A stretch of DNA of 64,000 bases from NCBI GenBank assembly GCA_028751875.1, contig CM054135.1, positions 3,684,448-3,748,447 on the forward strand, read 5' to 3'. The notes under the pieces are model-generated. The model saw only the letters and a program-made list of their open reading frames with translations. It made no database searches and was not told where the DNA came from. Every line of letters begins with the position of its first letter. Position 1 is the stretch's first letter. Of this stretch, positions 55,176-64,000 are shown piece by piece. The position numbers were made by a program, and so were the translations under genes. The DNA is from Rapana venosa. Its lineage: Eukaryota; Mollusca; Gastropoda; Neogastropoda; Muricidae.

Positions 55176-55258
<83 letters not shown>
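55098..55258. repeat. Local repeat copy ending (AC)n(TC)n
   Basis: GGTGATCGTGTACTGTTTTG, AGAATTATATATTTAGTATC and ATCTCTGAAACACAC match sequences at 56870-56958 and 57100-57175. It passes into AC and then TC repeats. Confidence 0.8.
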
Positions 55259-55262
<4 letters not shown>

Positions 55263-55263
55263 A

Positions 55264-55375
55264 AGTATTAGTGTTGGTTTATTATTAAGATGTATCCCTA
55301 CGGGCGGGGACTGGATGTAAAAAAGCACATGAGTGCTTATTCATTATCCTCGAAATAAAAGAATTTTTCATTGTC

Positions 55376-55378
<3 letters not shown>
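55264..55378 (+). repeat. Hairpin-type retroposon 3' end flanked by (TC)n
   Basis: CCCTACGGGCGGGGACTGG, then AAAGCACATGAGTGCTTATT (perfect AAGCAC/GTGCTT stem) and CTCGAAATAAAAGAATTT. TC tracts lie on both sides (55203-55258 and 55379-55461). A near copy is at 56625. Confidence 0.8.

Positions 55379-55461
<83 letters not shown>
55379..55461. repeat. (TC)n microsatellite
   Basis: TC tract between a solo 3' end and an inverted family L fragment. Confidence 0.97.
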
Positions 55462-55463
<2 letters not shown>

Positions 55464-55958
55464 GTAAGTTGTGAACAAGTGAATAGAAAATGTATTTCGT
55501 CTTCAATAAAACTATTACAAAAAGGACAAATCAAAGCTCTCTCGTTTACATGTCTATAATAGAAATGATGCGCGTTCAATTCTGAGATACCAAATCTAAA
55601 TTTTGTTAATATTCTTTTCAAATGCCTATCCATTTTCATTGTTAAATATAAAGGGATACAATGTGATGGATTGATCATACTATACATGTCATATCTGCTA
55701 CTATTTTCAATGTGTGAATGCCAGTCCTGCCACTGACATTCAATTAGTCTTTCACGAAAAAGTCGTAAGAACAAAGAGTGATTTTCAACGTCCTGGTTGA
55801 GCCACACATAACCAAAACCGTTCTCGTATAACTTTCTTTTAACTTTAGTAACCCAGTTTGACTTGCCCTTTTCATCTAACAGATATAACATTTTATAAGC
55901 ATTCGCATTCGCATTCTCTCTCTGTGTATTGTGGCCTAAGGCCGATATACAATTAAAA

Positions 55959-55964
<6 letters not shown>
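55462..55964 (+). mobile_element. Family L LINE, 5'-inverted copy flanked by (TC)n
   Basis: The left part is antisense. Minus-strand reading from 55903 gives NAYKMLYLLDEKGKSNWVTK, GFGYVWLNQDVEN, LTKFRFGISELNAH and CPFCNSFIEDEIHFLFTC at the left edge. A (GCATTC)n and short TC stretch follows. The right part (55925-55964) is the sense family L 3' terminus (TGTATTGTGGCCTAAGGCCG, then ATACAATTAAAATCATT). TC tracts lie outside both ends. Confidence 0.75.

Positions 55965-56024
<60 letters not shown>
55965..56024. repeat. (TC)n microsatellite
   Basis: TC tract at the right end of the inverted family L copy. Confidence 0.97.
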
Positions 56025-56027
<3 letters not shown>

Positions 56028-56207
56028 TAGTTGTGTATTCTAATAAAGGGCATATTCATACTTTCTATTTTCAATATTATTTTGGGGGCTTGTTGACTGT
56101 ACTTGAGATCTAGTGAATGTCCTTTTTCAATATCTTATTATTACGTGTAACAACTATGTGAACTATTCTACAATATGAAGGTGTTCAATTTTATTATATA
56201 TAAGTTT

Positions 56208-56210
<3 letters not shown>

Positions 56211-56279
<69 letters not shown>
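56211..56279. repeat. (TC)n microsatellite
   Basis: TC tract followed by T/G-rich low-complexity sequence to about 56600, including a T24G13-type run near 56476-56512. Confidence 0.97.
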
Positions 56280-56283
<4 letters not shown>

Positions 56284-56624
56284 GTTATTGCTGTAGTTGT
56301 TGTTTTGTTTTTTGTTGTTGATTTGTTTGGGTTTTTTGTTTGTTTGTTTTGGTGTATGTGTGTGTGGGGGGGGGGGTGGACGGTGTTGGGTTTTTTGTAG
56401 TTTTTTTTTTCTCATTTGTTTGTTTGTTGTTGTTTTTTCTTGTTTTTTGTTTGTTTGCTTGTTTGGGGGTGGTTCTTTTTTTTTTTTTTTTTTTTTGGGG
56501 GGGGGGGGGCGGGGTTCTGGGGTTTATTTTGTTTTTTGTTTGTCTGGGGTTGTTTGTTTCTTTCTTTCTTTTTCTCTCTTTATCTTTTTTTAAAAGTTTT
56601 TTCCCTTTGCTTCTACTGTTTGAA

Positions 56625-56737
56625 AGTATGAGTACTGTGTTCATTATTAATATGTGACCCTACGGGCGGGGACTTGGTGTAAAAAAAAGCACATGAGTAC
56701 TTATTCATTAATCTGGAAAAAAAGAATTTGTCTCTCT
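56625..56737 (+). repeat. Hairpin-type retroposon 3' end
   Basis: GACCCTACGGGCGGGGACTT, AAGCACATGAGTACTTATTC and AAAAAAAGAATTTG closely match the copy at 55264-55378. A short TCTCTC follows. Confidence 0.8.
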
Positions 56738-56770
56738 TACTTACAATGTGATGATGTTTCTTTTATGACT

Positions 56771-56918
56771 TTATTGGGATTTTCGCCCCTCTTTATTGTG
56801 TGTGTGTATGGGTATTGCACTTATTTTATTATCATGACATTCAATTTGTATGAATATAATTAAAGTGTTGGTGTTGATGGTGTGCTATGTGAGTATGATA
56901 TATTTAGTATCATCCCTG

Positions 56919-56962
<44 letters not shown>

Positions 56963-57177
56963 TCATATTCTATCCCTCAATGATTGTATAGGTTTAGATT
57001 TCTTCTTTTGTTTTGTTTCTTGTTTTTATTGTGTGAATGTATGGGTATTGAGTTTATTTCATTATCACGACATATAATTTGAAACGAGTATAAGCAAAAA
57101 TGAGTGTTGATGGTGATCGTGTACTGTTTTGGGAATTATATATTGGATATTATCTCTGAAATACACACACGCACTCT

Positions 57178-57178
<1 letters not shown>
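56771..57178. repeat. Two further copies of the 55098 repeat, tandem (about 240-bp period)
   Basis: Both units share TGTATGGGTATTG, ATTATCA(T/C)GACAT, GTGTTGATGGTG and an AT-rich block ending in AC repeats (56925-56958 and 57164-57175). Confidence 0.75.

Positions 57179-57235
<57 letters not shown>
57179..57235. repeat. (TC)n microsatellite
   Basis: TC tract after the second tandem unit. Confidence 0.96.
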
Positions 57236-57335
57236 TGTCCAATAAGTCCTGCTTTGTTGTAATTGTTAAATCCTTGCTCATCATTAGAATACAGCTGTTT
57301 TTACTTCGTAGCGTTTTGAGTTTGGGTACTCTCTA

Positions 57336-57705
57336 GTGGAAATGTGGTTCATCCCGAGAATCATGAAAGTCTCATGGACAAAAAGAAAAACAAATGCAGA
57401 AGTAATGGAAATGGCTGGGTACAAGAGATCCCTTCTCAACACCATCAGAGAAAGACAGCTCAAATTTTTCGGCCATATAATCAGGGCTGACGGACTAGAG
57501 AAACTGTTATGGAGTGGCAAAATCTGTGGAAACAAGAGCAGAGGAAGACAAGGCACAAAATTCACAGACAGCTTAAACAAATTCGCAACGAATAAAGAGG
57601 GCACCAACAATGAGCTCATGAGAGGGACCGAGAACAGGGAAGAATGGAGAGCCATGATCGTCGATGTCTGCAGGACCAGACCGGACACTTGAAGAGAAGA
57701 TAGTG
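57336..57705 (+). mobile_element. RTE-like LINE 3' fragment, near-identical twin of 34573-35055
   Basis: Open frame with MKVSWTKRKTNAEVMEMAGY, LLNTIRERQLKFFGHIIRAD, KLLWSGKICGNKSRGRQ and EEWRAMIVDVCRTR, then GAAGAGAAGA. Differences from the minus-strand twin are few single bases plus tail length. The minus-strand frame over this region is antisense. Confidence 0.88.
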
Positions 57706-57989
57706 CTTTTCAGATGGAAGACGTTCAAAATATTTTGCAAGCACATGCATATCATTACTCACGATTTCTTTTGCTCTGACTGTGCACAACATTTATACAG
57801 ATTTCTTAGCTATATTTGTGCATAACCCACAATTTTGCCACAGCGTGTTACAAATCTGTTTAGTACATTTTTGTTTTTGACATTCAGCATTTTATACCAG
57901 CATATCAAGAAAATGAAATGAGAGACTAAATAAACTATGTATGGGAGTTTTGCAAAACTTAAACATCTACCTGAGGACTTCTGAACTTT

Positions 57990-58300
57990 TGAAGAAAAAA
58001 GATACAAGAATGGCATTTCTTATTTATCATAATTGTATTGGCAGTCATTAGTATACAGAGTAAAAAGGATAGGATACAGAACAGTGCCTTGAGGAGACCA
58101 AGTGGATATTAACTTTTCAGCTAATATTGCTTTTATAAATCAGGCACACTGTGTTCGATTCACCGGAAAATTCATAACCCAAAATTGAGCAAAGGACAGA
58201 CATTCAGTGAAAATAATGTGAGTGCTATGAAATGGTGCTGGATAGTATTAAAGGCAGAGGAAAAGTCAATAAAGAATATGAAATGAAAACGCCTGTTTTT
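57990..58300 (-). pseudogene. LINE reverse transcriptase relic
   Basis: Minus-strand reading: IDFSSAFNTIQHHFI (motif A), then across stops a SPQGTVLYPILFTLYTND block (motif B, about 58095-58045). This wording is common in CR1/Rex-type elements of aquatic animals. Motif C is not seen. Confidence 0.6.
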
Positions 58301-58419
58301 CCAGATGAGAGTAGGCATTGTGCAACAAGGTGAGAGTAATTAAGCAAGAGGTGAGCTGCAGGACTGCCAGGTTCATGATTATTCTTGTGTTTTTGTGGAA
58401 AGAATGTTTTTTGACTGTG

Positions 58420-59090
58420 GTAGTGTTTTATTTGATAGAGGAAGCATGAGCAATATTTGTGATGGATCTGTGTAAACTTTTTGTAGGGTGGTGGTTGTAT
58501 AAAAGAATGTGGAATATTGAATGTGTACATGCATTTTTTTTTTAAAACAACGACTTTGTTGATGCAGGCACGGGCACTTTACGTTTTGTTTTTTTCAGGG
58601 ATAATTTTTTTAGAAATAAAATCTCCCTTTAGCTTGATTACCATTTATGTTATGTTCCATGGAGTTACCATGGGGACTGCAACAAGGCCAGGACTTGACT
58701 CCTGAACCCTTTTTATTGACAAAAAGGGCCACAGATGAGAAGTCAGAGGACGATTGAGACATTTTAAGTTCTAACTTTCTTTAACCACTGTCATTTTATA
58801 AAATGTGTGAATACTAAGCCCTAATGGAAACAATCTTAACTTTGAAGAACAAGGAAACATGCAATTTTTATCTCAATATAAGAATTCATGTTTACTTTGT
58901 TTTACTGACAATGGGTAATGTTATTTTATAAGTGATGAGAGTGTGTCTTTGAGTGGTTTTTGCGTGTCATGTTTAATAGACAGAGAGAAAAAATGAGTAA
59001 AAAAAAAATTACAATTTTTTTTAAAAACAAGGGGGGGTGGTGTGTGCCGGTACATGAATGAAAGTTGGTGTGTAAAACCTAATATGAAGG
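58420..59090. other. No gene recognised
   Basis: AT-rich sequence without recognisable motifs. Confidence 0.6.
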
Positions 59091-59099
59091 TGAGAAGGC

Positions 59100-59477
59100 A
59101 AGTGTTTTAGTGCAGAGTGGTTGTCAGTGTCCCAATGTCCAAAATATTTGCCAAGAGGTTTGGACAAATGTTTGTGACAGTATGTTATGTTCCACCTTTT
59201 TCCGTGCTTTACTGGGGCCCTTGGACATCGCCAACACAGTGCACTTACTGCAGCTGAAAGCCCCTGATTCCTGTGTTTTGTGCTGGGTGATTTTAACCAC
59301 TGATATTTAAAACTGCTTTCCCTGCTTTTAAACATATATCACTTGTTTTACTCGCCAAATTCGAATTTTACACAAATTTTTTGGGAAAATATGTCAGATG
59401 CATTTGAGCCTGCTGATCTCCCATCCCTTGGTACATCAGACCACAACACAATCTACCTCATGCTCACCTCTCGGTCT
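59100..59477 (+). pseudogene. LINE endonuclease C-terminal relic
   Basis: VTVCYVPPFS (59166), CAG-F in place of GDFN (about 59280), and GTSDHNTIYLMLTS (59431-59472, the closing SDH motif). It is cut at 59478 by a family L copy. It may be from the same LINE type as the RT relic at 57990, but on the other strand. Confidence 0.6.
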
Positions 59478-60220
59478 GTGTATATGCGACATTCCAAGAG
59501 AAAATGGGCTTCCTTTTCATTTTTTGTTTTACAAAAAGTAACATTTTTCTCGAACATTCTTGCTTTATCTATATACATTATATTTTAGGGTAAAGGTTTA
59601 ATCCTGTTTGTGTAATTGTTACTCAAAGCACTAGATATCAATAGGTTATTTTAGCTCTTTTTCAAAAATACAATTAACATGATCTATAACTGTCATATAT
59701 TTTCTTTTACCTCTTACGGGCCCCATCCATTCTTGAATAAACATATCTACTAATCTTTTTTTAAACATCTAGGAAAGCTTTTACATCCCCACCACCTTGT
59801 TGCATCCAAACAATGTTAAAACCCTGTTTCGTACAAAATTTCTCTTTTTTTTTTTAAATCAGCAATATTTACTTCTATCTAACTCTAACTGCATGCAATA
59901 AGCATTATATGATATTCTTTTTTGGTCCAATTGCGATAGTTTTAACCAGTATCTGATGGTACTTGTTCATGAGCTGTCATAAAGTGGATATTTACCTAAG
60001 TCACTATATACCATCTTATTGGGTGTTCTTCCCGGTACTTTTAAAAAACTCTTTTACATGCCATCAAATGAATTTTCTTATATGTTCCAGTATGTTTGTG
60101 ACCCACATTTCTAATTGAAACAATAAAAATTGGCTTAAATTTAGTATCGAAAATCTTGAGAGAGAGAGAGAGAGGGAGGGGATAAAGAGAGAATAAACGA
60201 GAGAGAGAGAGAGAGAGAGA

Positions 60221-60262
<42 letters not shown>

Positions 60263-61450
60263 AGAGAAAAGTTATGAACGTCCATCTCTTTATACTATAA
60301 AAGACTTTTTTTAAAACTGAACTACTGCCTTCCTTCCCTTAGTGGCTATATGTTCTGTTCCCAATGTACAAATAATCTATGTTGTAAAACTAAACCCTTA
60401 AATTGGAATACTGATTCACAGCTTCTAAACTAATAACCATATAATACCATCGTTCCTGTCTTAAAAGAAATCCCCCTTTCCTAAATACCTCACCTTAGTT
60501 TAATGATGTTAACACTAAATTATGAAAAATTAAAGCAGTCTTTTGATTTTTAAATTGATGTTGAAAACCCTCCAGGGGTTGTGGGAAAATGTGCAGCAGC
60601 ATTTGCAAAATCAAAATTAAAGATACCCATAATATTTGGTAATAACTGGACTCTGTGTCTTCTTTTTTTAATGAATATCATTAGCTAGCTGGTTAATGCA
60701 AAAAAAGAACAATGTAGGACTTAGAACACAACCCTGCCTGGCTCCTTTTGGGCATGCAAAAAAAACTCTGATGATTGGCTGTTTATTCAATACACAATAG
60801 CAATGAGTTAAAAAAGGGGCTGATAATGAAGCAGGAATTTTCCCTTTTACCCCTGACTTTTTAATTTACGATCAAAAGTGTGTCATGTTTTACCAGTCAA
60901 AGGCTTTTTTGAAGTCAAAAAAAGCAACATACATTTTATTTTTTCCCTTTCTTAGACATACACTTTTGGACAATACAATTTTTACATTGAAAATATGGTC
61001 TACCATATAATATCTTTTTATAAAACCTGCTTGGTTTTCACAGATCAAGTGATTGTTTTCTAACCATGGATACAATCTAGTGTTTAATATGAAGTACAGC
61101 ATTTTTGATAAGATAGTAATAAAACTCCCCTGTCATTGTCTACTAGCTCTGGATCCCCTTTTTTATAAATTGGAATAATAAGGGCTTTACACCAAATCTG
61201 TGGATATAACCTTTGTTGGAAAATGCTTTTTAAATGCTTGAATATGAACTGTCTAGCTTCATTGTTCCATGTTGCACTTCTGCAGTAATTTCAGCAACCA
61301 CGTGCCTTACAAGACTTCAATTTTGTTTTAGCTGCATTTTTGTCTTCTTCTGTAATCTCTTGTTTTGTGCTGCTCTTTTTTTTCTAATACATCTACTTCT
61401 GTGTGCATACAGGTTTTTAGTTTCAGCTTCAAATGAGGTGGAGCAAGTAA
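59478..61450 (-). mobile_element. Family L LINE copy
   Basis: Minus-strand order: a basic linker (61450-61300), IIPIYKKGDPELVDN (61180), LENNHLICENQAGFIKRYYM (61060), YVAFFDFKKAFDW (motif A, about 60900), then the C-terminal region down to the same breakpoint sequence (ACACAGAC..GAGAG) seen at 39231. Motif C is degraded. A (AG)n block (60158-60262) interrupts it. The right boundary is approximate. Confidence 0.75.
60158..60262. repeat. (AG)n microsatellite inside family L
   Basis: AG repeats with GGGAGGGG interruptions; opposite strand sense to the (TC)n tracts elsewhere, consistent with the element's minus orientation. Confidence 0.95.
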
Positions 61451-61454
61451 GATA

Positions 61455-61710
61455 CAGAACTCAGATGGAAAGGAATAGGACATTTGAAGCTTAAGAAATA
61501 TTGAAATCAGTTTAGATAATATAAAGTAACCTACTTTTTTCATATCAAACTATGTTAGATTTTTTTCATTTGAATACAGTATTAAATTGATTGATATTTT
61601 TCTTTTTCACCTAGTTACAACAAATTGGATTGTCATGGAAAATGCCTACATGTGTGTGAGAATGTTGCCCTTTTGTGTGTGTGTGTGTGTGTGTTTTGTG
61701 TGTGTGTGTG

Positions 61711-61743
<33 letters not shown>

Positions 61744-62880
61744 GTGCGTGCGTGCGTGCAGACGCCAACTGTCTTTTTGATTTTACACTGGTGTGCTTAT
61801 GATGGCTTAAGTATTACTGATGTTTGGGTGCTTTTTATCTTGTGATGTGTGTATGCTAATGTTCAGATTCTGTGTTTTAGTATTTTTCTGTGGTAAATGT
61901 GTTACTGTTTACTGTTTTATTTATGACTTGTAGCCCCCATAATTTTCTCTGTGTCATAATGAAGTGCTTGGTTGATATTTTATTGGCATGCTCCCAGCTT
62001 CTTGTGTCATATGTGTCGGGAGTGTGTAGTGGAAGACTTACAGTAATTAACCTATTGTGAACTACAAAAGTCCTTTTGGCTTCAGGGGGTATTATTATCA
62101 TGAGTTTTTCAAGAATTGAGGTGGTAGTAGTAATAAAGTAGGGACTGGCTCAAACCTCAGTTTTGTGGGTTATTGAAAATCTCAACTTTGATAACTATTT
62201 CACTCAACTTGATGTTCCATGATAATTATTCATTGAATTAAAAGAAATAAGTAGTAGAAACTTTCACAGTTATTTAGATCTTTAGTTTCTAAGCTTATGC
62301 TAGGAAGATGGGACTTTTAGTTACGATTATTTTTAATCTATTGAAGAGAAGGGAAATTGCATTGGGTGCAGCAGTGGAGCAATCACCAAGCAGTCAGTAT
62401 TTAGTGTTTGGGTCTACTAGGCTTACAATAGGGAGGGTTTTGCTCATCGGATTGTCTCAAATCATTGTGAAGAGCTTTATTTATTTCTCATACAGAGAAA
62501 TCACGCAAGACGTTAGAGAACCTTGTGGACATACAAGACTCATCCAATATACCTCGTCCATAAAAAAAAAGGTCTGCAACAAATTGACAAAGCATTTTTC
62601 AATGAAGACTTACTATTTACAGCAGAAAAAAATTCAGTTTCACACATTTTTTGTTTTGTATGGTAGGTGTCCCAAAAACTGACTGTCCAAAGTTTGGGGG
62701 AACATGTTTGTTTTAATTTTGTACAAAAGGTTTTCTAACTACTCCAACCTGCAGCCTTCATGATAGATGCAAGAGATGTACCATGACTGGCAGCTGTAAT
62801 GGAATAGCAAAACGTGCACTGTGGCTCCCATATTTTGAAGCATGTGTTGCCCGTCATTTCAAGGGAATTTTTTTTTAAAA
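61455..62880. other. No gene recognised; (TG)n at 61673-61750
   Basis: AT-rich sequence with a TG microsatellite. The 124-codon frame at 62308-62682 has no recognisable domain. Confidence 0.6.
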
Positions 62881-62884
62881 TGTT

Positions 62885-63228
62885 ATTTCTTTTATTCGAG
62901 GACAATGGGAATAAGCACTTATGTGCTTTTTTACATCCAGTCCCCTGTGTATGCAGATTTGTAAATTCTGGCATTTTGTTCCCACCCGGGACACAATCGC
63001 CTACTCTTACGCAAAGCGGAACAGGATTTAACGTGTGCGCAAAATTTTCCCGCGTGCGTTTGCACACGGGGCCTTGGTTTATAGTCTCATCCGAAAAACT
63101 TTTGTGGAGAGTGGAGTCTGCACTGATGTTAACTCCCGGAGAAAATATCCACTTGAATGGGGAAACGAACCAGGGTCGTCAGATTTCGAGCGCAATGGTC
63201 TAACACTAGGCTATCCCCTCCTCTTAAT
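62885..63228 (-). mobile_element. tRNA-derived SINE with hairpin-type 3' end
   Basis: The minus-strand head has A box TAGCCTAGTG (63213-63204) and B box GGTTCGTTTCC (63171-63161). The central domain (TTTTCGGATGAGACTATAAA, CCAAGGCCCCGTGTGC) matches the SINE at 45172. Its 3' end differs: GGGGACTGGATGTAAAAAAG, AAGCACATAAGTGCTTATTC and CCTCGAATAAAAGAA, the terminus found alone at 6606, 55264 and 56625. Confidence 0.85.
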
Positions 63229-63480
63229 ACAAGGAGAAAAGGCTTCCTGGAAACAGGGTCATTAAGGCTTTATAAAGCTGATAACAGTTCTGACCCTTTT
63301 TAGATACCTGTGGACATGTTTCATCAAACACAGTTTGTAATTGTTAGGAAAATTTCATATTTGCTGGCTTTGTGTAGACACCTCTAAGCCTCCCAAAGGC
63401 CAACCCCTCGTCCTCGTTTGTGGAGGCGGTAACAGCTATGCTTGCAAAAGGGGCTCTGGTGAAGTGCGATGGGCCTAGCA
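63229..63480. other. No gene recognised
   Basis: A stretch at 63393-63437 (CCAACCCCTCG...GGTAACAG) recurs at 63945-63990, suggesting duplicated RTE 5' region. Confidence 0.5.
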
Positions 63481-64000
63481 AGCCGGCAGTGGATTTCATA
63501 AACCGCTCAAGAAAGAAAAAGGGATATTTAAAAGGATGATTTCAACGGTAAGCAGCTTGGCGAGAAAAATGGACAACGAGGGAAAGGAATTGTGACAAAG
63601 ATAGGGACTTGGAACAAACTGTGGTTTGACAAAGAACCTGAGATTGTGGACTTATGACCCAGCGTAATTGCCCTTCATGGGATGATTAAAATGTTTTTGA
63701 TTGACTTGACTTGACGTGACTCTATCCTGGGTATCACTGACACTAGACTGAAAAAGGAAAAAGGTACAACGGAAATAACTCAAACTTCGTTCTTGTTTGG
63801 AGCGGAGTGAGCAAAGAGCAGAGAGGCAAACACATGGTGTAGGTTTCATCATACACCAGATATGGCAAAGAAACCTAGTGAGACGGAGCATGTTTTAGAA
63901 AGAATCACTAAAACAGCATTAGAGAGGGTGACAGAATTATTGTTTCCAAAGTCCAACCCCTCGTTCACGTCGTGGGAAACGGAAACAGGTCAAGCTGGCT
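63480..64000 (+). mobile_element. RTE-like LINE 5' region and endonuclease start, runs off window
   Basis: TKIGTWNKLWFDKEPEIVDL (63597) begins an endonuclease. A 60-base repeat interrupts it, then SILGITDTRLKKEKGTTEIT (63720) follows and a GVGF-type block across a frameshift (63830). Order fits RTE nucleases. The right end is outside the window. Confidence 0.65.
63655..63717 (+). repeat. Retroposon 3' end with (TTGAC)n tail inside RTE endonuclease
   Basis: AATTGCCCTTCATGGGATGA, then TTAAAATGTTTTTGATTGAC and TTGAC units. It is the same terminus as 22488-22560 on the minus strand. Confidence 0.7.

Noticed and set aside
57284..57688. 134-codon minus-strand open frame
   Set aside because: Antisense of the RTE C-terminal fragment.
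62308..62682. 124-codon open frame
   Set aside because: No recognisable domain, no homologous copy in the window, AT-rich context.

Overview
This window looks like animal nuclear DNA, most likely from a mollusc and plausibly a marine gastropod. It has spliced exons of a neuronal-type receptor, very long introns, dense dinucleotide microsatellites, several clades of non-LTR retrotransposon (LINE), and tRNA-derived SINEs with a central domain I associate with molluscan families. There are no operons, bacterial genes, rRNA operons or CRISPR arrays. The taxon is inferred, not shown.

Host gene. One conserved gene runs on the minus strand. Exon 1 (50178-49918) encodes a signal peptide and the start of a class C GPCR (metabotropic glutamate receptor-like) ligand-binding domain. 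Exon 2 (23521-23359) and exon 3 (21101-20915) continue it. The splice sites and phases of all three agree (0, 1, 2). Intron 1 is 26.4 kb and intron 2 is 2.26 kb; the rest of the gene must lie beyond the left edge. Almost everything else I recognise lies in these introns or flanks and is transposable-element sequence.

Repeat families, with working names used below. Family A: L2/CR1-like LINE whose 3' end has AGCGC stem sequences and a (TTA)n tail; copies at 1-3366, 8808-10790, 10785-12990, 13263-13395, 19126-20090 and 27373-28665. Family J: Jockey-like LINE with a zinc-knuckle Gag; 5283-8800, 18722-19120, 26370-29590. Family T: two-ORF LINE with an L1/Tx1-type ORF1 carrying a degenerate 2A-like peptide; 14492-18717 and 30863-38937. 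Family L: relatives of T; 39231-40713, 40798-42600, 55462-55964, 59478-61450, plus solo 3' ends. Family R: RTE-like LINEs; about nine pieces, some young. There is also a CR1-like LINE at 43985-47577 and an RNase H-bearing LINE end at 23798-24947. SINEs lie at 44785-45083 (tRNA plus 5S rRNA composite head), 45172-45657, 48536-48925 and 62885-63228.

Layout. 1-20.9 kb: intron 3 or beyond, packed with A, J, T and R pieces. 20.9-23.5 kb: exons 3 and 2. 23.5-49.9 kb: intron 1, including T copy 2 split by three RTE insertions with target-site duplications, then family L copies and a CR1-like LINE carrying two nested SINEs. 49.9-50.2 kb: exon 1. 50.2-64 kb: upstream flank with a 121-bp tandem duplication, microsatellites and more family L, RTE and SINE material.

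Most notable signal. T and L copies repeatedly begin or end exactly at (TC)n tracts, always with TC on the element's sense strand. Three L copies break at the same internal site, and two of them are 5'-inverted. This suggests a microsatellite-targeting non-LTR lineage whose target tract also primes internal inversions.
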